DNA from: Dactylis glomerata
Lineage: Eukaryota > Streptophyta > Magnoliopsida > Poales > Poaceae
Length of the DNA stretch: 64,000 nucleotides
Assembly: GCA_007115705.1 (NCBI GenBank)
Contig: QXEO01001021.1
Coordinates: 1 to 64,000, forward strand
Direction of reading: 5' to 3'
The notes below the pieces were generated by a model, which was not told the DNA's origin, made no database searches, and saw only the letters and a program-made list of their open reading frames with translations. Position numbers and translations under genes: made by a program. Position 1 is the first letter of the stretch. Each line of letters starts with the position of its first letter. Of the stretch, positions 1-12,680 are shown piece by piece.

Positions 1-3000
1 GGAGGCATGGACTCAAAACTCATCGTTTTTTGCACTTATGGCCGTTTTCGTGAGCTATTGTCCCACAGTTTTTTTGTTCCGGGGTGATTACAAGGCCCAT
101 GACACTCAGTCTATGTCTGAGAGGCATGACCAAAACTCATCGTTTTTACGTTTTCGGGCCGTTTTCGTGAGCTAGTGTCCACAGTTTTGGGATTCCGGGG
201 TGATTTCAAGGCCCATGAAAGTTAGTACATGTTTGACACGCATGACCAAAAACTCATTTTTCTTGCGTTTATGGCCGTTTTCGTGAGCTATTGCCCACTG
301 TTTTCGGGGTTCTGGGGCAATTTACAAGGAATATGACAATCTATACATGTTTGAGAGGCATGACCAAAAACTCGTCGTTTTTACATTTTAGGGCCGTTTT
401 CGTGAGCTATTGTGCATAGTTTTGGGTTTCTGCGGTGATTTACAAGGCCCATGACACCCAGTCTATGTTTGAGAGGTATGAACAAAACTCATCATTTTTA
501 CTTTCTGGGCCATTTCGTGAGCTATTGTCCACAATTTTGGGCTTTTGGGGTGATTTTCAAGGTCCATGACACTTAGTACATGTTTGACAGGCATGACCAA
601 AAACTCGTCGTTTTTTTGCGTTTATGGCTATTTTTGTGAGCTATTTCCCACTGTTTTGGCATTCTAGGGGGATTTACATGGCCCATGACACAGTACATGT
701 TTGAGAGGCATGACCAAAAACTTGTTGTTTTTACATTTTCGGGCCATTTTCGTGAGCTATAGTCCACAGTTTTGGGTTTTCAGGGTGATTTTCAAGCCCA
801 TGACACTTAGTACTTGTTTGACATGCATGATTAAAAACTCGTTGTTTTTGCATTTATGGCCGTTTTTGCGAGCTATTGCCCACTGTTTTGGGGTTCTGGG
901 TGATTTACATGGCCCATGATACTTAGTACATGTTTGAGAGGCATGACCAAAAACTCACCGTTTTTGTGTTTTAGTGCTGTTTTCATGAGCTATTGCCCAC
1001 TGTTTTGGGTTTCCGAGGTGATTTACAAGGCCCATGACACTCACTAAATGTTTGAGAGGTATGACCAAAAACCCGTCGTTTTTATGTTTTTGGGCCATTT
1101 CGTGAGCTATTGTCCACAGTTTTGGGTTTCCGGGGTGATTTTGAAGGCCCGTGACACTTAGTACATGTTTGATAGGCATGGCAAAAAACTTGTCGTTTTT
1201 GCGTTTATGGCCGTTTTCGTGAGCTATTGTCCACTATTTTAGGGTTATGGGGGGGGATTTACATGGCCCATGACACTTAGTACATGTTTGAGAGGCATGA
1301 CCAAAAAGTTGTCGTTTTTACATTTTCGGGCCATTTTCATGAGCTATTGCCCACTGTTTTGGGATTTCGAGGTGATTTACAAGACCAATGACACACTACA
1401 TGTTTGAGAGGCATGTCCCAAAACTTGTCGTTTTTGTGTTTATGGCCGTTTTCCTGAGCTATTGCCCACAGTTTTGGGGTTCCAGGGTGATTTACAAGGC
1501 CAATGACACTCAGTACATGTTTGAGAGGCATGACCAAAAACTCATCGTTTTTGCATTTATTGCCGTTTTTGTGAGCTATTGTCCACAGTTTTGGGTTTCC
1601 GGGGTGATTTACAAGGCCTATGACACTCAGTACATGTTTGAGAGGCATGACCAAAAACTAGTCGTTCTTGCGTTTATGACCGTTTTCTTGAGCTATTGCC
1701 CACAGTTTTGGGGTTCTGAGGTGATTTACAAGGCCCATGACACTCAATACATGTTTGAGAGGCATGACCAAAAACTTGTCATTTTTGCGTTTTTCGATGT
1801 TTTCGTGAGCTATTGCCCACAGTCTTGGGTTTTCATGGTGATTTACAAGGCCCATGACACTCAATACATGTTTGGGAAGCATGACCAGAAACTTGCCGTT
1901 TTTATGTTATAGGGCCATTTTCATGACCTATATATTGCCCACAGTTTTGGGTTTCCGGGGTGATTTACAAGGCCTATGACACTCAGTACATGTTTGAGAG
2001 GCATGACCAAAAACTCGTCGTTTTTGCGTTTATGGCCGTTTTCGTGAGCTATTGCCCACAGTTTTGGGGTTCCGAGGTGATTTACAAGGCCCATGACTTT
2101 GAGTACATGTTTGAGAGGCATGACCAAAAACTCGTCGTTTTTACGTTTTTGGCCATTTTCGTGAGCTATTGCCCACAGTCTTGGGTTTTTGTGGTGATTT
2201 ACAAGGCCCATGACACTAAGTACATGTTTGAGAGGCATGCCCAAAAACTTGCCGTTTCTATGTTATAGGGCCATTGTCATGAGCTATTGCCCATAGTTTT
2301 GGGTTTCTGGGGTGATTTATAAGGCCTATGACACTCAGTACATGTTTGAGAGGCATGACCAAAAACTCATCGTATTTGTGTTTATGGCTGTTTTCGTGAG
2401 CTATTGCCCACAGTTTTGGGGTTCCGAGGTGATTTACAAGGCCCATGACACTCAGTACATGTTTGAGAGGCATGACCAAAAACTTGTCGTTTTTGCGTTT
2501 CTGGCCGTTTTCATGAGCTATTGCCCACTGTTTTGGGTTTCCGAGGTGATTTACAAGGCCCATGACACTCACTAAATGTTTGAGAGGTATGACCAAAAAC
2601 CCATCGTTTTTATGTTTTTGGGCCGTTTCGTGAGCTATTGTCCACAGTTTTGGGTTTTCGGGGTGATTTTGAAGGCCCAAGACACTTAGTACATGCTTGA
2701 CAGGCATGGCAAAAAACTTGTCGTTTTTGCGTTTATGGCCGTTTTTGTGAGCTATTGCCCACTGTTTTGGGGTTATGGGGCGGGATTTACATGGCCCATG
2801 ACACTCAGTACAAGTTTGAGAGGCATGACCAAAAAGTTGTCATTTTTACATTTTCGGGCCATTTTCATGAGCTATTGCCCACTGTTTTAGGTTTCCGAGG
2901 TGATTTACAAGACCCATGACACACTACATGTTTGAGAGGCATGTCCCAAAACTTGTCGTTTTTGTGTTTATGGCTGTTTTCGTGAGCTATTGCCCACAGT

Positions 3001-6000
3001 TTTGGGGTTCCGGGTGATTTACAAGGCCAATGATATCCGTAGATGTTTGAGAGGCATGACCAAAAACTCATCGTTTTTGCGTTTATGGCCGTTTTTGAGA
3101 GCTATGCCCACAGTTTTGGGGTTCCGGGGTGTCTTACAAGGCCGATGACACTCAGTACATGTTTGAGAGGCATGCCCAAAAACTTGTCGTTTTAACGTTA
3201 TAGGGCCGTTTTTGTGAGCTATTGTCCACAGTTTTGGGTTTCCGGGGTGATTTACAAGGCCTATGACACTCAGTACATGTTTGAGAGGCATGACCAAAAA
3301 CTAGTCGTTCTTGCATTTATGACCGTTTTCTTGAGCTATTGCCCACAGTTTTGGGGTTCTGAGGTGATTTACAAGGCCTATGACACTCAGTACATGTTTG
3401 AGAGGCATGACCAAAAACTCGTCGTTTTTGCATTTTTGCTGTTTTCGTGAGCTATTGCCCACAGTCTTGGGTTTCTGGGGTGATTTACAAGGCCCATGAC
3501 ACTCAGTACATGTTTGAGAGGCATGACCAAAAACTTATCATTTTTACGTTTTAGGACCATTTTCATGAGCTATTGCCCACAGTTTTGGGTTTCTAGGGTG
3601 ATTTACAAGGCCCATGACACTCAGTACATGTTTGAGAAGCATGACCAAAAACTCGTCGTTTTTGTGTTTCTGGCCGTTTTCATGAGCTATTGCCCACAGT
3701 CTTGGGTTTCCGGGGTGATTTACAAGGCCCATGACACTCAATACATGTTTGGGAGGCATGACTCAAAACTCATCGTTTTTGCATTTATGGCCGTTTTCGT
3801 GAGCTATTGTCCACAGTTTTGGGTTTCCGCGGTGATTTACAAGGCCAATGACACTCAGTCTATGTTTGAGAGGCATGACCAAAAACTCGTCGTTTTTGAG
3901 TTTCTGGCCGTTTTCATGAGCTATTGCCCACAGTCTTGGGATTCCGGGGTGATTTACAAGGCCCTTGAAACTCAGTACATGTTTGGGAGGCATGACTCAA
4001 AACTCATCGTTTTTGCACTTATGGCCGTTTTCGTGAGCTATTGTCCACAGTTTTGTGTTTCCACAGTGATTTACAAGGCCCATGACACTCAGTCTATATC
4101 TGAGAGGGATGACCAAAAACTCATCGTTTTTACGTTTTCGGGCCGTTTTTGTGAGCTAGTGTCCATAGTTTTGGGATTCCGGGGTGATTTTCAAGGCCCA
4201 TGAAAGTTAGTACATGTTTGACACGCATGACCAAAAACTCATTTTTCTTGCGTTTATGGCCGTTTTCATGAGCTATTGCCCACTGTTTTCAGGTTCTGGG
4301 GCAATTTACAAGGAATATGACAATCTATACATGTTTGAGAGGCATGACCAAAAACTCGTCGTTTTTACATTTTAGGGCCATTTTCGTGAGCTATTGTGCA
4401 TAGTTTTAGGTTTCTGAGGTGATTTACAAGGCCCATGACACCCAGTCTATGTTTGAGAGGTATGAACAAAAACTCATCGTTTTTACTTTTTGGGCCATTT
4501 CGTGAGCTATTGTCCACAATTTTGGGCTTTTGGGGTGATTTTCAAGCTCCATGACACTTAGTACATGTTTGACAGGCATGACCAAAAACTCGTCGTTTTT
4601 GCGTTTATGGCTGTTTTTGTAAGCTATTTCCCACTGTTTTGGGGTTCTAGGGTGATTTACAAGGCCCATGACACTCAGTACATGTTTGACAGGCATGACC
4701 AAAAACTCGTCGTTTTTGTGTTTCTGGCCGTTTTCATGAGCTATTGCCCACAGTCTTGGGTTTCCGGGGTGATTTACAAGGCCCATGACACTCAATACAT
4801 GTTTGGGAGGCATGACTCAAAACTCATCGTTTTTGCATTTATGGCTGTTTTTGTGAGCTATTGTCCACAGTTTTGGGTTTCCGGGGTGATTTACAAGGCC
4901 TATGACACTCATGTACATGTTTGAGAGGCATGACCAAAAACTAGTCGTTCTTGCATTTATGACCGTTTTCTTGAGCTATTGCCCACAGTTTTGGGGTTCT
5001 GAGGTGATTTACAAGGCCTATGACACGCAGTACATGTTTGAGAGGCATGACCAAAAACTCGTCGTTTTTGCATTTTTCGCTGTTTTCGTGAGCTATTGCC
5101 CACAGTCTTGGGTTTCTGGGGGTGATTTACAAGGCCCATGACACTCAGTACATGTTTGAGAGGCATGACCAAAAACTTATCATTTTTACGTTTTAGGACC
5201 ATTTTCATGAGCTCTTGCCCACAGTTTTGGGTTTCTAGGGTGATTTACAAGGCCCATGACACTCAGTACATGTTTGAGAGGCATGACCAAAAACTCGTCG
5301 TTTTTGTGTTTCTGGCCGTTTTCATGAGCTATTGCCCACAGTCTTGGGTTTCCGGGGTGATTTACAAGGCCCATGACACTCAATACATGTTTGGGAGGCA
5401 TGACTCAAAACTCATCGTTTTTGCATTTATGGCCGTTTTTGTGAGCTATTGTCCACAGTTTTGGGTTTCCGCGGTGATTTACAAGGCCAATGACACTCAG
5501 TCTATGTTTGAGAGGCATGACCAAAAACTCGTCGTTTTTGTGTTTCTGGCCGTTTTCATGAGCTATTGCCCACAGTCTTGGGTTTCCGGGGTGATTTACA
5601 AGGCCCTTGAAACTCAGTACATGTTTGGGAGGCATGACTCAAAACTCATTGTTTTTGCACTTATGGCCGTTTTCGTGAGCTATTGTCCACAGTTTTGTGT
5701 TTCCACAGTGATTTACAAGGCCCATGACACTCAGTCTATGTCTGAGAGGGATGACCAAAAACTCATCATTTTTACGTTTTCGGGCCGTTTTCGTGAGCTA
5801 GTGTCCATAGTTTTGGGATTCCGAGGTGATTTTCAAGGCCCATGAAAGTTAGTACATGTTTGACACGCATGACCAAAAACTCATTTTTCTTGCGTTTATG
5901 GCCGTTTTCGTGAGCTATTGCCCACTGTTTTCGGGTTCTGGGGCAATTTACAAGGAATATGACAATCTATACATGTTTGAGAGGCATGACCAAAAACTCG

Positions 6001-9000
6001 TCGTTTTTACATTTTAGGGCCATTTTCGTGAGCTATTGTGCATAGTTTTGGGTTTCTGAGGTGACTTACAAGGCCCATGACACCCAGTCTATGTTTGAGA
6101 GGTATGAACAAAAACTCATCGTTTTTACTTTTTGGGCCATTTCGTGAGCTATTGTCCACAATTTTGGGCTTTTGGGGTGATTTTCAAGGTCCATGACACT
6201 TAGTACATGTTTGACAGGCATGACCAAAAACTCGTCGTTTTTGCGTTTATGGCTGTTTTTGTGAGCTATTTCCCACTGTTTTGGGGTTCTAGGGTGATTT
6301 ACAAGGCCCATGACACTCAGTACATGTTTGACAGGCATGACCAAAAACTCGTCGTTTTTGTGTTTCTGGCCGTTTTCATGAGCTATTGCCCACAGTCTTA
6401 GGTTTCCGGGGTGATTTACAAGGCCCATGACACTCAATACATGTTTGGGAGGCATGACTCAAAACTCATCGTTTTTGCATTTATGGCCGTTTTTGTGAGC
6501 TATTGTCCACAGTTTTGGGTTTCTGGGGTGATTTACAAGGCCTATGACACTCAGTACATGTTTGAGAGGCATGACCAAAAACTAGTCGTTCTTGCATTTA
6601 TGACCGTTTTCTTGAGCTATTGCCCACAGTTTTGGGGTTCTGAGGTGATTTACAAGGCCTATGACACTCAGTACATGTTTGAGAGGCATGACCAAAAACT
6701 CGTCGTTTTTGCATTTTTCGCTGTTTTCGTGAGCTATTGCCCACAGTCTTGGGTTTCTGGGGGTCATTTACAAGGCCCATGACACTCAGTACATGTTTGA
6801 GAGGCATGACCAAAAACTTATCATTTTTACGTTTTAGGACCATTTTCATGAGCTATTGCCCACAGTTTTGGGTTTCTAGGGTGATTTACAAGGCCCATGA
6901 CACTCAGTACATGTTTGAGAGGCATGACCAAAAACTCGTCGTTTTTGTGTTTCTGGCCGTTTTCATGAGCTATTGCCCACAGTCTTGGGTTTCCGGGGTG
7001 ATTTACAAGGCCCATGACACTCAATACATGTTTGGGAGGCATGACTCAAAACTCATCGTTTTTGCATTTATGGACGTTTTTGTGAGCTATTGTCCACAGT
7101 TTTGGGTTTCCGCGGTGATTTACAAGGCCAATGACACTCAGTCTATGTTTGAGAGGCATGACCAAAAACTCGTCGTTTTTGTGTTTCTGGCCGTTTTCAT
7201 GAGCTATTGCCCACAGTCTTGGGTTTCCGGGGTGATTTACAAGGCCCTTGAAACTCAGTACATGTTTGGGAGGCATGACTCAAAACTCATCGTTTTTGCA
7301 CTTATGGCCGTTTTCGTGAGCTATTGTCCACAGTTTTGTGTTTCCACAGTGATTTACAAGGCCCATGACACTCAGTCTATGTCTGAGGGGGATGACCAAA
7401 AACTCATCATTTTTACGTTTTCGGGCCGTTTTCGTGAGCTAGTGTCCATAGTTTTGGGATTCCGGGGTGATTTTCAAGGCCCATGAAAGTTAGTACATGT
7501 TTGACACGCATGACCAAAAACTCATTTTTCTTGCGTTTATGGCCGTTTTCGTGAGCTATTGCCCACTGTTTTCGGGTTCTGGGGCAATTTACAAGGAATA
7601 TGACAATCTATACATGTTTGAGAGGCATGACCAAAAACTCGTCGTTTTTACATTTTAGGGCCATTTTCATGAGCTATTGTGCATAGTTTTGGGTTTCTGA
7701 GGTGATTTACAAGGCCCATGACACCCAGTCTATGTTTGAGAGGTATGAACAAAAACTCATCGTTTTTACTTTTTGGGCCATTTCGTGAGCTATTGTCCAC
7801 AATTTTGGGCTTTTGGGGTGATTTTCAAGGTCCATGACACTTAGTACATGTTTGACAGGCATGACCAAAAACCCGTCGTTTTTGCGTTTATGGCTATTTT
7901 TGTGAGCTATTTCCCACTGTTTTGGGGTTCTAGGGTGATTTACAAGGCCCATGACACTCAGTACATGTTTGAGAGGCATGACCAAAAACTCGTCGTTTTT
8001 GTGTTTCTGGCCGTTTTCATGAGCTATTGCCCACAGTCTTGGGTTTCCGGGGTGATTTACAAGGCCCATGACACTCAATACATGTTTGGGAGGCATGACT
8101 CAAAACTCATCGTTTTTGCATTTATGGCCATTTTCGTGAGCTATTGTCCACAGTTTTGGGTTTCCGCGGTGATTTACAAGGCCAATGACACTCAGTCTAT
8201 GTTTGAGAGGCATGACCAAAAACTCGTCGTTTTTGAGTTTCTGGCCGTTTTCATGAGCTATTGCCCACAGTCTTGGGTTTCCGCGGTGATTTACAAGGCC
8301 AATGACACTCAGTCTATATTTGAGAGGCATGACCAAAAACTCGTCGTTTTTTAGTTTCTGGCCGTTTTCATGAGCTATTGCCCATAGTCTTGGGTTTCCG
8401 GGGTGATTTACAAGGCCCCTGAAACTCAGTACATGTTTGGGAGGCATGACTCAAAACTCATCGTTTTTGCACTTATGGCCGTTTTCGTGAGCTATTGTCC
8501 ACAGTTTTGTGTTTCCACAGTGATTTACAAGGCCCATGACACTCAGTCTATGTCTGAGAGGCATGACCAAAAACTCATCGTTTTTATGTTTTCGGGCCGT
8601 TTTCGTGAGCTAGTGTCCACAGTTTTGGGATTCCGGGGTGATTTTCAAGGCCCATGAAAGTTAGTACATGTTTGACACGCATGACCAAAAACTCATTTTT
8701 CTTGCGTTTATGACCGTTTTCGTGAGCTATTGCACACTGTTTTCGGGTTCTGGGGCAATTTCCAAGGAATATGACAATCTATACATGTTTGAGAGGCATG
8801 ACCAAAAACTCGTCGTTTTTACATTTTAGGGCCGTTTTCGTGAGCTATTGTGCATAGTTTTGGGTTTCTGCGGTGATTTACAAGGCCCATGACACCCAGT
8901 CTATGTTTGAGAGGTATGAACAAAAACTCATCGTTTTTACTTTTTGGGCCATTTCGTGAGCTATTGTCCACAATTTTGGGCTTTTGGGGTGATTTTCAAG

Positions 9001-11644
9001 GTCCATGACACTTAGTACATGTTTGACAGGCATGACCAAAAACTCATCGTTTTTGCGTTTATGGCTGTATTTGTGAGCTATTTCCCACTGTTTTGGGGTT
9101 CTAGGGGGATTTACATGGCCCATGACACTCAGTACATGTTTGAGAGGCATGACCAAAAACTTGTCGTTTTTACATTTTCGGGCCGTTTTCGTGAGCTATA
9201 GTCCACAGTTTTGGGTTTTCAGGGTGATTTTCAAGCCCATGACACTTAGTACTTGTTTGACATGCATGACCAAAAACTCGTCGTTTTTGCGTTTATGGCC
9301 ATTTTTGTGAGCTATTGCCCACTGTTTTGGGGTTCTAGGTGATTTACATGGCCCATGATACTTAGTACATGTTTGAGAGGCATGACCAAAAACTCGCCGT
9401 TATTGCGTTTTAGGGTCGTTTTCATGAGCTATTGCCCACTGTTTTGGGTTTCCGAGGTGATTTACAAGGCCCATGACACTCACTAAATGTTTGAGAGGTA
9501 TGACCAAAAACCCATCGTTTTTACGTTTTTGGGCCGTTTTGTGAGCTATTGTCCACAGTTTTGGGTTTCCGGGGTGATTTTGAAGGCCCATGACACTTAG
9601 TACATGTTTGACAGGCATGGCAAAAAACTTGTCGTTTTTGCGTTTATGGCCGTTTTTGTGAGCTATTGCCCACTGTTTTGGGGTTATGGGGGGGGATTTA
9701 CATGGACCATGACACTCAGTACAAGTTTGAGAGGCATGACCAAAAAGTTGTCATTTTTACATTTTCAGGCCATTTTCATGAGCTATTGCCCACTGTTTTG
9801 GGTTTCCGAGGTGATTTACAAGACCCATGACACACTACATGTTTGAGAGGCATGTCCCAAAACTTGTCGTTTTGGTGTTTATGGCTGTTTTCGTGAGCTA
9901 TTGCCCACAGTTTTGGGGTTCCGGTGTGTCTTACAAGGCCGATGACACTCAGTACATGTTTGGGAGGCATGCCCAAAAACTTGTCGTTTTAACGTTATAG
10001 GTCCATTTTTGTGAGCTATTGTCCACAGTTTTGGGTTTCCGGGGTGATTTACAAGGCCTATGACACTCAGTACATGTTTGAGAGGCATGACCAAAAACTA
10101 GTCGTTCTTACGTTTGTGACCATTTTCTTGAGCTATTGCCCACGGTTTTGGGGTTCTGAGGTGATTTACAAGGCCTATGACACTCAGTACATGTTTGAGA
10201 GGCATGACCAAAAACTCGTCGTTTTTGCATTTTTCGCTATTTTCGTGAGCTTTTGCCCACAGTCTTGGGTTTCTGGGGTGATTTACAAGGCCCATGACAC
10301 TCAGTACATGTTTGAGAGGCATGACCAAAAACTTATCATTTTTACGTTTTAGGACCATTTTCATGAGCTATTGCCCACAGTTTTGGGTTTCTAGGGTGAT
10401 TTACAAGGCCCATGACACTCAGTACATGTTTGAGAGGCATGACCAAAAACTCGTCGTTTTTGTGTTTCTGGCCGTTTTCATGAGCTATTGCCCACAGTCT
10501 TGGGTTTCCGGGGTGATTTACAACGCCCATGACACTCAATACATGTTTGGGAGGCATGAGTCAAAACTCATCGTTTTTGCATTTATGGCCATTTTCGTGA
10601 GCTATTGTCCACAGTTTTGGGTTTCCGCGGTGATTTACAAGGCCAATGACACTCAGTCTATGTTTGAGAGGCATGACCAAAAACTCGTCGTTTTTGAGTT
10701 TCTGGCCGTTTTCATGAGCTATTGCCCACAGTCTTGGGTTTCCGGGGTGATTTACAAGGCCCTTGAAACTCAGTACATGTTTGGGAGGCATGACTCAAAA
10801 CTCATCGTTTTTGCACTTATGGCCGTTTTCGTGAGCTATTGTCCACAGTTTTTTGTTTCCACAGTGATTTACAAGGCCCATGACACTCAGTCTATGTCTG
10901 AGAGGCATGACCAAAAACTCATCGTTTTTACGTTTTCGGGCCGTTTTCGTGAGCTAGTGTCCACAGTTTTGGGATTCCGGGGTGATTTTCAAGGCCCATG
11001 AAAGTTAGTACATGTTTGACACGCATGACCAAAAACTCATTTTTCTTGCGTTTATGGCCGTTTTCGTGAGCTATTGCCCACTGTTTTCGGGTTCTGGGGC
11101 AATTTACAAGGAATATGACAATCTATACATGTTTGAGAGGCATGACCAAAAACTCGTCGTTTTTACATTTTAGGGCCGTTTTCGTGAGCTATTGTGCATA
11201 GTTTTGGGTTTCTGCGGTGATTTACAAGGCCCATGACACCCAGTCTATGTTTAAGAGGTATGAACAAAAACTCATCATTTTTACTTTCTGGGCCATTTCG
11301 TGAGCTATTGTCCACAATTTTGGGCTTTTGGGGTGATTTTCAAGGTCCATGACACTTAGTACATGTTTGACAGGCATGACCAAAAACTCGTCGTTTTTGC
11401 GTTTATGGCTATTTTTGTGAGCTATTTCCCACTGTTTTGGGGTTCTAGGGGGATTTACATGGCCCATGACACAGTACATGTTTGAGAGGCATGACCAAAA
11501 ACTTGTCGTTTTTACATTTTCGGGCCGTTTTCGTGAGCTATAGTCCACAGTTTTGGGTTTTCAGGGTGATTTTCAAGCCCATGACACTTAGTACCTGTTT
11601 GACATGCATGATTAAAAACTCGTTGTTTTTGCGTTTATGGCCGT
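1..11644 (+). repeat. Subtelomeric-type satellite array, 117-118 bp monomer, forward orientation (array A)
   Basis: About 98 head-to-tail monomers. A typical unit runs from GTGAGCTATTGCCCACAG through GGTGATTTACAAGGCCCATG, CAGTACATGTTTGAGAGG and CATGACCAAAAACTCGTCG to TTTATGGCCGTTTTC; for example the start repeats at 2044 and 2161, exactly 117 bp apart. Since 117 is 39 codons, open frames run through several monomers on both strands; I do not treat these as genes. Monomers differ by scattered substitutions and a few 1-bp indels, and fall into recognisable variants that recur in the same order (higher-order structure). Length and the telomere-like tracts at the other end of the window recall the Triticeae subtelomeric families pSc119.2 and HvT01/HvRT; assigning one needs alignment. 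The first ~250 bp have extra and missing bases in homopolymers. Confidence 0.95.
3496..8160 (+). repeat. Higher-order repeat, 14 monomers (~1641 bp), about 2.8 copies
   Basis: The variant order starting at 3496 recurs at 5138 (+1642) and 6779 (+1641). Variant monomers keep the same offset, for example the one with CCCATGAAAGTTAGTAC at about 4200, 5842 and 7483. The third copy loses register near 8160, where a duplicated monomer appears; the same marker then recurs at about 8654 (+1171, ten monomers) and 10998 (+2344, twenty monomers). The copies look nearly identical by eye, so this level of duplication is recent. Unequal crossing-over is the usual explanation for such units. Confidence 0.85.
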
Positions 11645-12264
11645 TGTCGGGGGGATGACCCCCGGTAGGGTCAAGAGACTAGAAAGACACAAGGCTTATG
11701 GTTGACTTTTATGCCGGTTGACCAAGAAAGGGCCTGGCCGGAATATAGGAGCATCGGCCAGGCCGGCATATATGTATATCCCGGCTGGTGTCTGGATATG
11801 CCGGTATGGCCGGAATACTAGTATAGGAGTGCCGGCATATACTCAGATATGCCGGCCTAACCACTTGGTGTGTTGTGCAGGAGCAGGGGAGGCCGGATTA
11901 CCCGACCCTCGTAGGTCGTTGGTCCGGCATATAAGTCCTGGGTATGGCCAACGGTCATATCCGGGATACTTAAGTCAACCAAGGTGTCACATCCCTACAA
12001 TCAAGGAAGAAAACATCCAAGCATGGTAGCAGAGTAAGATGGCAGGGTGCACAGTGGAGGTTACCTACCCTCACTGTACACAAGTACGAGCTTACCGCAC
12101 AGAGGTAAGGCCACAGTTCAAGAGGTACAAGGTACAGGGATATGGCGTCCCATCGAGAGCAATCAGGGGCGAAGTCAAGGGTCTCTGCCATCGCCACCAG
12201 CTCCTGTTTGGAGTGTAGCCCTTGTCTTGTGGTCTTATATGACCGTTGTAACCCTGGCCACCAC

Positions 12265-12272
12265 TATATAAG
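12265..12272 (+). promoter_or_regulatory. TATA box of the RLG1 5' LTR
   Basis: TATATAAG in the context CCACTATATAAGGTGG. It is conserved in the 3' LTR (26486-26493) and, reversed, in the solo LTR. It would start the genomic transcript inside the LTR; the start site itself is not visible. Confidence 0.6.
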
Positions 12273-12297
12273 GTGGCACAGGGAGTCCTAGCAAAGG

Positions 12298-12360
12298 GTC
12301 GTTGGAAGGTTGGTCGTTGGAAGGTTGGTCGTTGGAAGGTTGGTCGCTGGAAGAAGGTTG
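12298..12360 (+). repeat. 15 bp tandem repeat inside the RLG1 LTR
   Basis: GTCGTTGGAAGGTTG occurs three times in a row (12298, 12313, 12328), followed by a diverged fourth unit with a 3 bp insertion. It lies just downstream of the TATA box, so it would be in the 5' leader of the transcript. The 3' LTR has the same copy number. The solo LTR at 40219 has two units fewer, which accounts for its 30 bp shorter length. Confidence 0.9.
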
Positions 12361-12651
12361 ATAGGTTGAAGGTAGATTGGTCACACTGTACTCCTACACT
12401 TAGCAGTTCATCTTCCTTCTCTAGCAGAGAGCTTGGAAGCACCATTGTGGTGTACTACATCGACCCATATATACAATCAGTAGAGCAGGAGTAGGGGTGT
12501 TATCTCCTTACGAGAGCCCCGAACCTGGGTAGATCAGTGTCTCTTTCTGTCATGCTTTTTAGCTCGTTCCCCTCTCCCGAATCCTCCAGCATCTAGTTCG
12601 GCCCCCATTTAAGCCATCCTATGGCATATGTTGTTTCACCACGACGACATT

Positions 12652-12669
12652 TGGCGCCCACCGTGGGGC
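12652..12669 (+). other. RLG1 primer binding site
   Basis: TGGCGCCCACCGTGGGGC begins 2 bp after the LTR terminus, the expected place for tRNA priming of minus-strand synthesis. It is a common form in Triticeae gypsy elements; I do not assign the tRNA. Confidence 0.75.
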
Positions 12670-12680
12670 ATCAGATCGAT

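Larger units (their letters stand above)
11645..12649 (+). repeat. RLG1 5' LTR, 1005 bp
   Basis: Starts TGTCGGGGGG and ends CCACGACGACA, directly before the primer binding site. The boundaries are confirmed by the solo LTR at 40219-41193, which has the same termini and a clean 5 bp target duplication. Near the start CGGGGG and CCCCCG can pair as a 6 bp hairpin stem (11648-11664). It contains a TATA box at 12265 and a 15 bp tandem repeat at 12298. Confidence 0.95.

Noticed and set aside
1..250. Extra and missing bases in the first few monomers
   Set aside because: Changes such as GTCCCACAG and long T runs look like sequencing or contig-edge errors, not biology.
6737..7486. 249-codon open frame in satellite (and many similar ones on both strands)
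   Set aside because: It is six monomers of a 117 bp repeat read through; the same frames recur everywhere with random stops and no gene signals. Treated as repeat, with the openness noted as a finding.
1..11644. Regular ~117 bp spacing as a CRISPR-like array
   Set aside because: Whole units are repeated without unique spacers and the genome is eukaryotic.
12298..12360. Resemblance of GTCGTTGGAAGG to the mammalian CENP-B box
   Set aside because: The TTCG and CGGG parts of the box are not matched, the repeat is in an LTR, and plants have no established CENP-B box.
11718..12494. Open frames of 70-117 codons in the RLG1 LTR (repeated at 25939-26715 and 40374-41009)
   Set aside because: They occur only because the LTR is present three times, overlap on both strands and have no domain.
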